64,000 bases of DNA from Lytechinus variegatus (Eukaryota; Echinodermata; Echinoidea; Temnopleuroida; Toxopneustidae): contig NC_054757.1 in NCBI RefSeq assembly GCF_018143015.1, forward strand, positions 2,094,001-2,158,000, read 5' to 3'. Positions within the stretch are counted from its first letter, which is position 1, and each line of letters begins with the position of its first letter. The notes below the pieces were generated by a model. That model was not told the DNA's origin, searched no databases, and was given only the letters and a program-made list of their open reading frames with translations. The translations under genes were made by a program, and so were the position numbers. Shown one piece after another: positions 47,257 to 58,299 of the stretch.

Positions 47257-47928
47257 TCTAACCCTAATAAGACTGCCAGGGTATTTTGGAGGCAGGAAAG
47301 ATGGGCGGAAGGGGAGTGGGGGCCCTCAAGATTGACCGTTAATTGCGCAATTGTGAAGAAATGCAAAATGCCTGCCACAGATGAAAAAATTGTATATTTG
47401 ATCATTCTAAAATTATTTAGAATTATATATTTTACTAAATCATGCATGAAATTAGAATTTGGCTGGAAATCTATAAACACAGCCCTTGAAGTTTTGTTCA
47501 GACACATAAAAATTAATTGATATCAAATACCTTTCATATGTATTTTTTTCCTTTCTTAAGTATTTCTTTGTTTTTTTTACTTTTTTTATATTGTTGACAA
47601 AATTTTCTGATCATAAGCACAATGAAATTAATTGATTTTAATCAGTAAAAATAAACATTAACCGTATGATACAATTATGAATTCTGGCTAGAAACAGATT
47701 TTGCATTGGATTTGTCCATGAAATCACATTTTAGTGCAATTCTGACATGTGTAATTACACAATGCACAATGTTGCATAATTGCAGAACCGGGTACCCAGG
47801 TGTCACAAATTTTGTCTGAAAACTCATAAACTTTTTTTAAAAAAAGGCTTTATAATGACGCGGCACAATCTTTCACGTTGTGGATTTATCGTGAAAATTT
47901 TTGGGCTCCCACCGCCTTTTTAGGGTTA
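47257..47928. mobile_element. MITE family AACCCTAA-AGACTG, copy 4
   Basis: CTAACCCTAATAAGACTGCC at left, CCTTTTTAGGGTTAA at right. Shares GGTACCCAGGTGTCACAA and GCATTGGATTTG steps with the other copies. Confidence 0.75.
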
Positions 47929-48019
47929 AATCAGATAGCACATCATGATGGGTTTTACTGATATTCATTCTGCAACCATATTTCAAAGACTATCCATCAT
48001 ATCTGACATTGATTTTTAC

Positions 48020-48354
48020 CTGTGGCAGTATGTTAGTCTCTGCATTTCTACAACTGTGGCCAAATATTCTACTACTAGTTCATTAGATGGGCCCATGGCA
48101 TTTTTCTTATTGTAGGAGACTGGCAAGCCCTGGCTTTGAAGTTCCTGGTATATCCTTCTCCAGCTGCAATATCTGGTCAGTTGAGGACTTGGGGGCTTTG
48201 TGTCAGGAGTGGTCTTGGTAATGGCGGTGGCAATGGTGATGGCAGTGACAGAAGCAGACTTGGTGGTGGTGACTGCAATTGCAGCATTGTTGATGGTGGT
48301 ATATGCCTCATCACGACCAACATTAGCTCCTGCTGCCATGCTGCTGGTCTCCAT
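48020..48354 (-). pseudogene. Exon-like frame linked to THAP copy B
   Basis: Open for 111 residues from an ACATAATAG acceptor to a CCACAG/GTAAAA donor. It is Ala/Thr-rich, then WRRIYQELQSQGLPVSYNKK and LATVVEMQRLTYCH. It looks like a genuine ancestral exon. I do not recognise it outside the THAP context. Confidence 0.4.
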
Positions 48355-48662
48355 CTATTATGTTTTAAATAGAATAAAACATTAAAACAATTGATTATTA
48401 ACACATCAACTTCAGAACACTAGCATATTGATAATAAAACTTGTAGATTAGCAGTCAAAGCATAAAATGAACTTCCACAGAAGACTACATGTACCTTCTA
48501 ATAGAATTTCAGACCACCTTGAGGATGTTATGCTCAAAGCAAGGTTTTTATTTGACAACATTGGTCAGAGGGACATGGATTTAAATGTCAGAATACAACT
48601 GGTATCATTGGTTGATCAATCATACTGTACAATACCCCATTTAGATATATGTTGCTGTTATC

Positions 48663-48798
48663 TTCCACTTTACCCCTCTTAGATTTTTGGCATTGAGTAG
48701 TAGTCCCAGGGAAGGTGCTGAAGACTTTGGTACAGGTGTCTTTGCAGTATCTGGGAGGTTGCTTGCTGAATCTAAATGACTTTCTTTCGAGGGTTTCC
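48663..48798 (-). pseudogene. THAP-linked second exon, arm B, degenerate
   Basis: After an ACAAACCAG acceptor one frame reads KPSKESHLDSASNLPDTAKT and PVPKSSAPS. This resembles the low-complexity linker after a THAP domain, but its phase does not match the upstream exon. Confidence 0.5.
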
Positions 48799-49015
48799 CT
48801 GGTTTGTGTGCATTCTGTACGAGAAGAGTGAATAAAAAAAAAAACATTAAAAAAGAAGAAAAATTGAATAAACCGAGATGCAAGAATGAAAAAATGACTT
48901 TAAATTTGTCAAATTAATATTCAATAGTACATTTAGAATAATATTTGTTTAGAAATGAATCCTTTTCAATGGACTTGCAGCAAAATAAACATGTTTAAAT
49001 ATTCATGATGATTTA

Positions 49016-49975
49016 TTAACCCTATCTGGCCCCAAAGGAGGAAGGGGGGGGGGTCTTAAAGGGATGGTCCAGGCTGAAAATATTTATATCTTAATACATA
49101 GAGTAGAATCCACTGAGCAAAATGCTGAAAATGTCATCAAAATCGGATAACAAATAATAAAGTTATTGAAGTTTAAAGTTTAGCAATATTTTGAGAAAAT
49201 AGTCATATCATGAATATTCATTAGGTGGGATGATGTCACATCCCCACTTTCCGTTTGGTTCATAAAATCATAATTTTTTCATTATTTCATACATGTGTAA
49301 ATGATGTGTCTCCATTATGATGAAATAAGTTTCAGCAATTAATATCTAATGTACTAAATCAGTTGTCAATCCAATTTTTCTAGTTCTTGGAGGATAAAAT
49401 TTAATAAACATAATTTCATATAATAAAATTCAAAAGAACAATTTGAGATGTGACATCATCAGCCCACCTAATGAATATTCATGACGACCGTTTTCACAAA
49501 CTATTGTTATAAACTATCAAATTCAATAACTTGATTATTTGTCATCTGATTTTGATGAAATTTTCGGCATTTTGCTCAGTGACTTCTACTCTATTTATTA
49601 AGCTACATGTATAAATATTTTCAGCCTGGACCATCACTTTAATAAGCCCCCCTCCACATGTTTTGCAATAATTCCACAGTTAGAAACATGTCCTCATATT
49701 TTTTTGTTGGTCAAGTCTCGCAGAAGTTTAGGGACCAAGTTTGCGGCATCCGGATACGCAGTAATGCAACAATGTATGAGTTCATGTCGGACCTAGAATT
49801 GCTCAAAAACATTATTTTTCTTACAAATCTAATCCAATGGAAATTCTATTTTAAATCATAAATGACAAATGCATCATTATTCTTGCACTTATTGGTTGAA
49901 ATTATAAAATCTTTGCTTTGTCTCAAAATATTATATCTATATTTTGATATTAATAGATGCTCTAAGATCTTATCT
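49016..49975. mobile_element. MITE family AACCCTAA-AGACTG, copy 5, split
   Basis: Left part TTAACCCTATCTGGCCCC at 49017-49055 and the body at 49643-49975 are separated by the TTAA MITE at 49060-49638. Arm A shows the uninterrupted form. Confidence 0.75.
49060..49638. mobile_element. TTAA-flanked MITE (GGTCCAGGCTGAAAATATTT)
   Basis: TTAA at 49056-49059 and 49639-49642. Terminal inverted repeats AGGGATGGTCCAGGCTGAAA and its inverse. The interior has GATGATGTCACATC and an inverse copy. A second, partial copy starts at 63804. Confidence 0.92.
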
Positions 49976-50514
49976 TTGAAATGGCATTTAAAAAATAAAT
50001 TCATGCTTGAGCGAACACGGGACGTTTTATACTTTTAGACTTTTGGCTAATCAGCAGACTTATAATATATTCATTATCTTTGCCATAATTTTCGAAAAAT
50101 GCTGTCAAATTTCACTAATAAATTTATTCATTTACCTGAATTACATTGGTTTTAATTTGAACTTCTTTTACCTTTGAATTTTGCTTCATAAGTAAGAAGA
50201 GACTTTCTTGTCAACCCAAGTGAGAAGATTTGCATTTTTAATTGGGAGAATTTGTAATCATTCAAATCCTTTTTATTATGTGAAACAAATTATGTTATGG
50301 TACCTTTGATAATAATTATGTGAAACAATTTATGTAATGGTACCTATAAAAGACATGAATCCTATTTTCAAGGGGTCATTGAATCCTTCACCAAGTTTAA
50401 TTATGTGCTTGACAGGACAAACAAGAAAATATTCATGTCTTTCAATGGCAATGGTGTATTGAGTCAATTTTGAAGGAGCAAGATATGGCAGATCAGGTAA
50501 AATGCATTGAAAAG

Positions 50515-50710
50515 TTGTGAAGCGAGCAAGCAAAAATTTCCAGTTTTTACTAAAATATCCAATTTTGTGATTTTGACATAATATTCAGAATAATATCATA
50601 TTTCACTTTCTATGTTTTCTGTTATTTTTCTTTCCACTTTTTTCCTTGGTCATAATTTTGTATTGGGAGGGGGGGAGCACCCCGAGCCCCCACCCCTCAG
50701 TATGCCACTG
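50515..50710. repeat. Dispersed repeat ending GAGCCCCCACC
   Basis: GAAGCGAGCAAGCAAAAA through CATAATATTCAGAA and CTTGGTCATAATTTT to a G-run and CACCCCGAGCCCCC. Related copies at 55630-55880 and, inverted, about 54740-55000. Confidence 0.65.
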
Positions 50711-51581
50711 TTCAAAGGCATCATAACCTTTGCAGAACACAATGAAAGGATTTAAAAAAAAAACACTCTACCATAATTTGTTTTTAAAAAATGTTCTTGC
50801 CTAAGGAATATTCAAAACTAAAAGAGAACATATTAAAAAGGAACAACACCACAACTATCCAAATAAATAAGTAGATTTGGAAATGAATTTTGACTGCATA
50901 ATTCGAAAATTATGGCAAAGATAATGAAAAGGTTAAGAGGAATTCTGCTGATAGCAAGAAGTCCGACCATCATATTATGCCATTTTGGCGCAAGCTTCCT
51001 TTTTTACCCCAGACAAAACAAAAATTTGTGTTTGCGTAAGCACGAACAAAACCAAATTATTTTAATAGCATTTGAAGGATAAGACTCCATAGCATGTATT
51101 GACACCAAAATATTGAGATCATAATTTGAAACAAAAATTTTATAGACTTTTCAAATCTATCCCATTTTTTCATACGCACTGTAGAACTTGGGAACTTATT
51201 TAGAGATTTACTTAACTGTACAGCAGAGAATTCTCTATTTATGCATAAAATAATTTATCAAAAATGAATTTTAATAAATTATGAAAAATCAGCAATACAC
51301 CCTTAGCTTTGCAATTTCAAAGAAGCTCATGCTAATTATGTAGGGCTAAACCAAATTTTTAATTTGTTTGATCATTTAGTAAGCGTTAACTTAAAATACA
51401 CAGTCCCCTGGTACACAGTATAGGCCGAGGTCCATGGTGACCCTAACGAATAGGATAATTTTCATTTCTCTTTGGCTACTGAGAATGGAATATTCAAAAC
51501 ATTGTTCTGTCAAACCAAAGGTAGATAGATAATACAGAGATTATATTTCTTTAAAACACGTATGATATAGATCTACTGTAC

Positions 51582-51787
51582 CTTCTGATGACGAGGCGGC
51601 AAATTAAATGTGGTTGGGACAGCATCCTGTCTTAGACGAATCGTTTGCCCAGTCCTGTCAAAGCAAGCATCTTCAAAATGATCAGAACAGAGTACAGAGC
51701 TCTTGGAGGAATTCGATGAAGCTTGCTTCATATTGACCATCCATACTGTGTTACAGTACCAGTTCAGTCCAACGGCTGAATGGGAAT
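51582..51787 (-). pseudogene. THAP-domain exon, arm B
   Basis: After TTTGCTGCAG it reads MVNMKQASSNSSKSSVLCSD, HFEDACFDRTGQTIRLRQDA and VPTTFNLPPRHQK, then GTACAG. This covers the last Cys and His of the C2CH finger and the AVPT motif that defines THAP domains. The first two cysteines should be in an upstream exon that I could not find. Its 5' part (LNWYCNTVWMVNM) is shorter than in arm A. Confidence 0.7.
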
Positions 51788-52138
51788 CTGCAGCAAATGT
51801 AAACACATGTCATGAAATCAATTATATATAATTAAGAAAACTCTAGGCCTACTCAGCAGCGGCCCGTTTATCAACACCTGGACAAGTGAGTCATATTTAT
51901 CTACCACCACAGAGTTAGTTCCTATCTTTAGGATTTTTAACAAGAAATAATCCATTAATAACGTTATATTGAGACTATCGGTAGAAAGTACAAGAGATGT
52001 AGCCTTAATCACATAATAGCATAATTTTCAAAAAGTTAAATTATGATAAAACTTGCAATTATTGTGATAAATCAGGAAATACATCCAATCAAAAAATAGC
52101 AGAGCCAAAACTAGAACTAAAGCTTCGGTCTCTGTTAA

Positions 52139-52727
52139 AGGGGAATCCAACCCAAATAAAAACTTGTTCTTAGGGGAATAAGAAAAATCAGTCAAGTTGA
52201 TAGGTGAAAGTTTGAACACTATCTGACAAATAATAAGAAAGTTATTTTTAAAGTTGTGAATATTGGTAATCCCTAGATCCACGAGACTGCAAATTGGCCA
52301 CATATGTGATGTCACAGTGATGTAAGGCAAGGACTACTCTTCCATGTACTCCAATACATAAAATGGCTAATATGTCATTTTTTCAAATGTTTTACTTCAA
52401 ATTTTTATTTTTCTTTCACATGAGGACATAAAACAATATACTACCAGGGTTATATTTAGATTACTGCCCCAGGGGAAGGGCAGTTAGGAGAAAAACACAA
52501 ATCCCTGATAATTAAGTACATGGCCTATGGGAAAGTTGTCCTTGCCTCTTGTCATAATTTACTTACCCAGTTGCCACTTTGAAATCTACATAATCATAGG
52601 GATTTCAATTTTAAAGCAGCCATAACTTTCTTATTGCTGGTCCGATTTCTTTCAAACTTTCACCATTCTGTTTTATCTAATTTTCTCCTTTCCAACACTA
52701 TATTTTATGACCAAGGCTGGATTCCCC
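52139..52727. mobile_element. TTAA-flanked MITE (GGGGAATCCAACC ends)
   Basis: TTAA at 52135-52138 and 52728-52731. AGGGGAATCCAACCC at left and GGCTGGATTCCCC at right are inverse. It lies directly beside the next MITE. Confidence 0.85.
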
Positions 52728-52734
52728 TTAAGTG

Positions 52735-52929
52735 TAAAGGCATCTGGCCGAGCGTTGTTGGAGCGGTCGTGGAGCGGAGAGAAAAAAAAATCATCACGCT
52801 CGCTACCGTTTACCATTTTCAAGTTCGATTTGTTTTTTTGTTTTCGATTTTTCCCCCATTTTGAGAGAAAAATTCTACCCTCTTTCCCTACCGCTCCAAC
52901 AACGCTCGGCCGGTGTGACCATGCCTTTA
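52735..52929. mobile_element. Hairpin MITE (CGAGCGTTGTTGGAGCGG), copy 2
   Basis: Same family and near-identical ends as 19813-20033, slightly shorter. Confidence 0.8.
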
Positions 52930-53147
52930 TGTTGGTTGTTCAGCTGAATTTCGTTGGCTTCACTCACCAAATACAGAAAAAGATATAAAAATACTCCTCG
53001 AGACAGAGGGCTGCCAGCTGTCTACTAAAGGCAAAACATGCATCAAACATAATTAAACCATGCAGACTTGGGGATTAAAATGCCGAGAAAAATGAAATCA
53101 TCACTAATTCATTTTGAACATGACTAAAAAACAAGGCAAAAGCAATT

Positions 53148-54536
53148 TTTGTCTCGCCCACTTATGAAAATAACCAGAAATATTGTGATTTGCGAGGGCA
53201 CGCAAGAATTATATCGAAACTTCATTGTGAAATTACTGGGATGGAATAACACTTGTCATACCAGCCTTGCACGTAAACTTTAATATTGACCTGAAAATGA
53301 CCTTTGACCTTACCATGTGACATCCGACTGCAGCATAAGTCTGCAAGTTTGGTTGAAAAGTGACTTACGGTTGCGGAGTTAGGTGTCATAAGAGAGTCTT
53401 GCATGTAAACTTTAACCTGTAAATGACCTTTGACCTTTCCATGTGACCTCTGACTGCAGCATAACATGCAGGTCCCCCAAGTCCATCTACCATCCAAGTT
53501 TGGTTGAAAAGTGACTTACGGTTGCGGAGTTAGGTGTCATAAGAGAGTCTTGCATGTAAACTTTAACCTGTAAATGACCTTTGACCTTTCCATGTGACCT
53601 CCGACTGCAGCATAACATGCACGTCCCCCAAGTCTATCCAACATCCAAGTTTGGTTGAAAAGTGACTTACGGTTGCGGAGTTAGTTTTCATAAGAGAGTC
53701 TTGATGTAAACTTTGACGTTGACCTGAAAATGACCTTTGAACTTATCATGTGACCTCCCACTTCAGCGTAACATGTGCAGGTCCCCCAAGTCCATCTACT
53801 GTCCATGTTAGGTTGAAAAGCGACTTACGGTGTGGAGTTAGGTGTCATAAAAGTGTTGCATGTAAACTTTAACGTTGACCTGAAAATAACCTTCGACCTT
53901 ACCATGTGACCTCTGACTGTAGCATAACATGCAGGTCCCCCAAGTCCATCGACCATCCATGTTTGATTGAAAAGTGACTTATGGTTGCGGAGTTAGGTGT
54001 CATAAAGAGTCTTGCATGTAAACTTTAACCTGTAAATGATATTTTACCTTACCATGTGACCTCTGACTGCAGCATAACATGCACGTCCCCCAAGTCTATC
54101 CAACATCCAAGTTTGGTTGAAATGTGACTTACGGTTGCGGAGTTAGGTGTCATAAGAGTCTTGCATGTGAACTGTAACGTTGACCTGAAAATGACCTTTG
54201 ACCTTACCATATGACCTCAGACTGCAGCATAACATGCAGGTCCCCAAGTCCATCTACCATCCAAGTTTGGTTGAAAAGCGACTTACGGTTGTGGAGTTAG
54301 GTGTCATAAAAGTGTTGCATGTAAACTTTAACGTTGACCTGAAAATGACCTTTGACCTTACCATGTGACCTCTGACTGCAGCTCAACATGCAGGTCACCC
54401 AGGTCCATCTACCATCCATGTTTGGTTTAAAAGCGACTTACGGTTGTGGAGTTATGTGTCATTACAGGTTTGTGACGGACGGACAGACGACATTTGGATC
54501 CCTTAGTCTCGCCTTCACCTCTGGTGGGCAGGACAA
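53148..54536. repeat. 152-bp tandem array with DR1-type motifs, between TIR-like ends
   Basis: Eight units of 150-158 bases (phase marker GTTGCGGAGTTAGGTGTCAT at 53370, 53521, 53672 and on). Bounded by TTTGTCTCGCCCAC at left and GTGGGCAGGACAAA at right. Five units carry an exact TGACCTTTGACCT (53298, 53424, 53575, 54192, 54346); three carry decayed forms. Related to the TTGTCTCGC family at 5240 and 14156. Confidence 0.85.
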
Positions 54537-55075
54537 ATATGTCATACGGACGTTGAGATATGCCGCGAGAGCTTTTCTCGAAAGGGTGGGTTGAGGAGGA
54601 AAGTCAAACAAAACACACCTTTTCGGGACAACGGGGGAACTTTCCATGAAAGGCTGCATGTGTTTAATATTTTTTCTGAACCAATCGTTTCTATGAAAAT
54701 TAGTCTTGAAATAACAATATAACAGTAATATAGACACTAGACAGAGGTGCATAGATGGGGGGAGGCTTGGGATGCTCTCCCCCCCAAAAAAAAAAAAGGG
54801 AAAGAAAAATGAAATATAACATTTTCTGAATATTTTTATGTCAAGCTACAAAATGTGATTTTTTTTAATGAAAAGCTTGCTCGCTCACAACTTCTATTGA
54901 ATTTTGCCTGATATGACACATCTGACTCCCTCAAAATCTTGGGCTCATTTTGTCTCTGATTATTAGGAGAAAAAGAGAGCTTGCAGTTTTTGTGATTCTG
55001 AATAAAATTTCATATTAATGAAGTAATTCAGGACACAAAATAATTACACAAAGCCATATGGAATTATGAGAAATA

Positions 55076-55256
55076 GTAAACAAATATATCAGGCTTTGAG
55101 AAAGTATAGTTGAATTATTTATCCGAGGTTGGTCTGACAATCACTTCCTGAGGGGCGAAGCCCCGAGGGAAATATAGTAGTTTTGCCAGTCCAACCGAGG
55201 ATTAATAATTCCCACTATGCTTTCGAATGAAACGCCTGATATATTTGTTTTTTATC
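55076..55256. mobile_element. Hairpin MITE, about 180 bp
   Basis: AAACAAATATATCAGGC ... CCGAGGTTGG at left pairs with CCAACCGAGG ... GCCTGATATATTTGTTTT at right. The loop carries GGGGCGAAGCCCCGAGG. Confidence 0.8.
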
Positions 55257-55332
55257 CAACTTTTTTATAATTTATAACCAAAATCTATGTGATGAGCTTG
55301 CAAAGTCCGGTTACTTGAGTTGAATTACCTAC

Positions 55333-55347
55333 TTTTCTCTGAGCCAT
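55333..55347 (-). CDS. Candidate first coding exon (MAQRK)
   Basis: ATGGCTCAGAGAAAA followed at once by GTAGGT, with A at -3 and G at +4. It lies under a CG-rich 120-base patch (55347-55470) unlike the surrounding AT-rich DNA. It could be the start of the minus-strand THAP gene copy. No link to a next exon was found, so this is only a candidate. Confidence 0.25.
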
Positions 55348-55629
55348 CGTGCTCAGCAGAACGCAGATCAGTGCCTGTGCCGACACATCGCTGGACTTGC
55401 CCGGGAGAGAGAGCGCGCTGGCCGGTGTGCCTGAGAGTTTAGCTAGATCCAGTTTTGTGAAATAATGATGTCAGACCTCGATATACTAGTATCCAAAAAT
55501 ATATCGAGGTATGACGTCAGAGTTGATATTCGGTCACATGATGCTACTTGAACCAATAGTACTATACATGATTTACTCTATGTAGGATATAATGTATTCT
55601 ATTCTATAGGCGTAAGTATTTGCATAGAA

Positions 55630-55880
55630 GTGTGATGAAACAAATCAGTGGCGAAGTGAGCCAAAGTTTTGAAGGGGCTAGATATGAATAATTGGGCAGA
55701 TCTTTTTTTTGTGAGCGAGCAAAAAAAATAAAAATATTTAACTTTATAAATATCCAATGAAAGCATAATATTCAGAAAAAATATATTTCACCATTTTCTT
55801 TTCTACTTTCTTGGTCATAATTTATTTTTGTAGGAGAGGAGAGGGGGCAAGCGCCCGAAGACCCCCTCGCCTCATCTGTG
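55630..55880. repeat. Dispersed repeat, second copy of the 50515 family
   Basis: GTGAGCGAGCAAAAAAA through CATAATATTCAGAAAA and CTTGGTCATAATTTA to GGGGGCAAGCGCCCGAAGAC. Confidence 0.65.
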
Positions 55881-56435
55881 CACTGAAGAAATTACTTTGA
55901 AACTGACTTTCCTTTGCAAGCTGCTGGATAATCTTTATATAATAGTTACCATGCAAGGACGGCTGCACTGCCGAGACTATTGAAAATAAATACATGAAAA
56001 TGCGCAAAATTTGTGTTTTCCCTTCTTTCCTTCCGTTTTGTTTCACCTGCATAGGAGAGTAAAATTATATTATAGGCGCTGTTTTTCTGACGGTGGCGGC
56101 ATCAACACCAAATCTTAACAAAAGGTTGTGTTTTTTAAATGAAAACTTAGAAACCTAGTTCATGAAATTTGGGCATAAGGTTAATCAAGTATTGCTAAAC
56201 GTCCTGCCTGAGTTTCAGGTCACTCAGTTGTTGTGTGTCCGTACAGGTTGTGTGTCCACACGATCAATGTTAGAAAGTCATTTGAAAAAAGTTAGAAGCG
56301 AAGTTTCATCAAATTTTAGTACAAAATGTTGGGAAATATAAAGAACAAAATAGAAGATGATTACAAGTATTGAATTCATATTTTTAGTGTAATCCAAAGA
56401 CAAAAAGGAAGGCTTCAAAAAGATTGTTTACATTC

Positions 56436-56890
56436 ATAATTCCGAAGCTTCGTTATTCCGAAGGTTTGGATATTCCGGAGGTTCGTTAATCTGAAAGCGA
56501 AATAAGGTTCGTTGTTCCGAAGGTCGGACGATCCAAAAATTGAAATGACGTTCGTTGTTCCAAAGGTTCGTTAATCCGAAAAGGAATAATGAGAGTCATA
56601 ATTCCGAAGGTTCGTTAGTCCGAAAAAAAATGAGGTTCGTTGTTCATTTAGTTTTTTCGGATTAACGAACCTCATTTCGTTTTCGGATTAACGAACCTCA
56701 TTTCGTTTTCGGACTAACGAACCTTCGGAATTATCACTCATTATTCCTTTTCGGATTAACGAACCTTCGGAATTACGCCACAAATGTTCGGATTAACGAA
56801 CCCTTTTTCGATTTAACGAACATTGTGGTTCAGGCAATAATGAATTCACATGTTTTGGAATTACGAACCTTCTGAATTACGAAGTGTAAC
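56436..56890. mobile_element. TTCCGAAGGTTCG hairpin repeat, copy 2
   Basis: Same family as 9655-10030: ATAATTCCGAAGCTTCG at left, inverse steps ending AATTACGAAGTG at right. Confidence 0.75.
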
Positions 56891-57244
56891 CAAAAGATAA
56901 CATGTCCGGACACTGGACCCCCTCCTATATTAGTTTTGTTTTTAAAGATCGTGATGTTCCATGAGTTTTATATTTCCCCATAAAATCCCACCTTTGTCAC
57001 TCGGAATATCAGATCGACTTAACGGACACGATGTTCAGCCAGATGGAGTGTATAGTAGTGGTGGTGAAGTGGAGCCGGCACAAACATCGCTCAAAGTAAC
57101 TAAACTTGTACTAGTAATGAGTGGGGCTAGGACCTAGGCCAAACATACTTAGGCTACCACAACAGGCGATAGGCTTTCTTACCCCTCCAAAGATAACTTC
57201 TTAAATTGGAGATAAAATTTTACCTTCTAGGGTGACCTTTTCTT

Positions 57245-58190
57245 GGACTTGCCCTATACCCTGTACCATGAACCGTTTTGGCAGTGGATATCTAAGTCAG
57301 TGGGTCGCGCATGGGATCTCATTCTCACTTCTGGTGTCCATACCACATGATTTTTCTGTGCGCGGTGGCGCATCTTTGGGCCCGAGCCGAGATAGGCCTC
57401 GACTCTAACATTAGAGTCTACGGACAAGCCCAACTCATAGTCAAGGGTTCATTACATGCAGAAACAGATCTAGAGGGGGGGTTGCAACCCCCCCCAAAAA
57501 AAAAAAAAAATCTGGGGACCATTTTTTTTAAATCTTATCTTTTTTAAAAAACTTGTAATTTTATTTTATTCTATTTCTATGTCTTCATTTAATTTATTAT
57601 TATTATTTATTTGGGGGGAGGGTTGGGCGAACAAATGTCACATAGTCCTTTTTGCCCCCCCATCAGCTTTTTTGAGGACACGGGCCACCGCGGAAGTGAC
57701 AATCTAGGCCAGGGTTGCCGATTCTCATCCCCAAACAAAAATCCCCCCATTAAAAAAAAAAAAATGGGGGATTGCAACTTAATTTTACAAATTTTCATGG
57801 GGGTTAATTTGGCAACGACCTCTATATCAAAAATAGTGGTGTTTTAGATGCAAGGAAACGCCATTTTCACACACAGATTTTCAAAAATTTTCCCTACGTG
57901 GGAGGGGGACACCCCCCCAAACACCCTCGCTTGCTCCGCTCGGTTGGACTCGGTCGCTACGCTCCCTCACATACCACCCCAACCCCCCCTTTATAAAAGC
58001 TGGATCCGCCCCTGACATGCCACAGCGCACAGAAAAACCAAGCCATTACTTAGAAGTGGTGTGTTTAATGCCTTATGGACGTGGACATCACTTGCAGAAG
58101 TGGGATCGCAGCAAGCCAGCATGCGCGACCCACTAACTCATTAACTGTCAATTCGAAATCCACTGCCAAACATGGTTCAATGGTTTAATT
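57245..58190. mobile_element. TIR element with nested insertion
   Basis: ACCATGAACCGTTTTGGCAGTGGAT and GTGGGTCGCGCATG at left are inverted at right (CATGCGCGACCCACT, ATCCACTGCCAAACATGGTTC). A segment at about 57465-58013, ending GGATCCGCCCCTG and flanked by near-repeats of ACATGC, interrupts it. Confidence 0.7.
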
Positions 58191-58299
58191 TACCAGTATT
58201 AATACTAACCTCGCAATGCGTGTGGGTGCCCAAGCTAAAGCTGTTTTTAATAATCTAAAAATAAAATCACGTCAATCACTGACTCAGACAGTCAATAAT

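Larger units (their letters stand above)
48640..52020 (-). repeat. THAP inverted duplication, arm B
   Basis: Inverse partner of 38040-41860. It has its own extra segments: a TTAA MITE at 49060-49638 and about 1.2 kb at 49980-51190. Confidence 0.85.

Noticed and set aside
53225-54480. CRISPR-like array
   Set aside because: Eukaryotic tandem repeat with contiguous 152-base units and no unique spacers.
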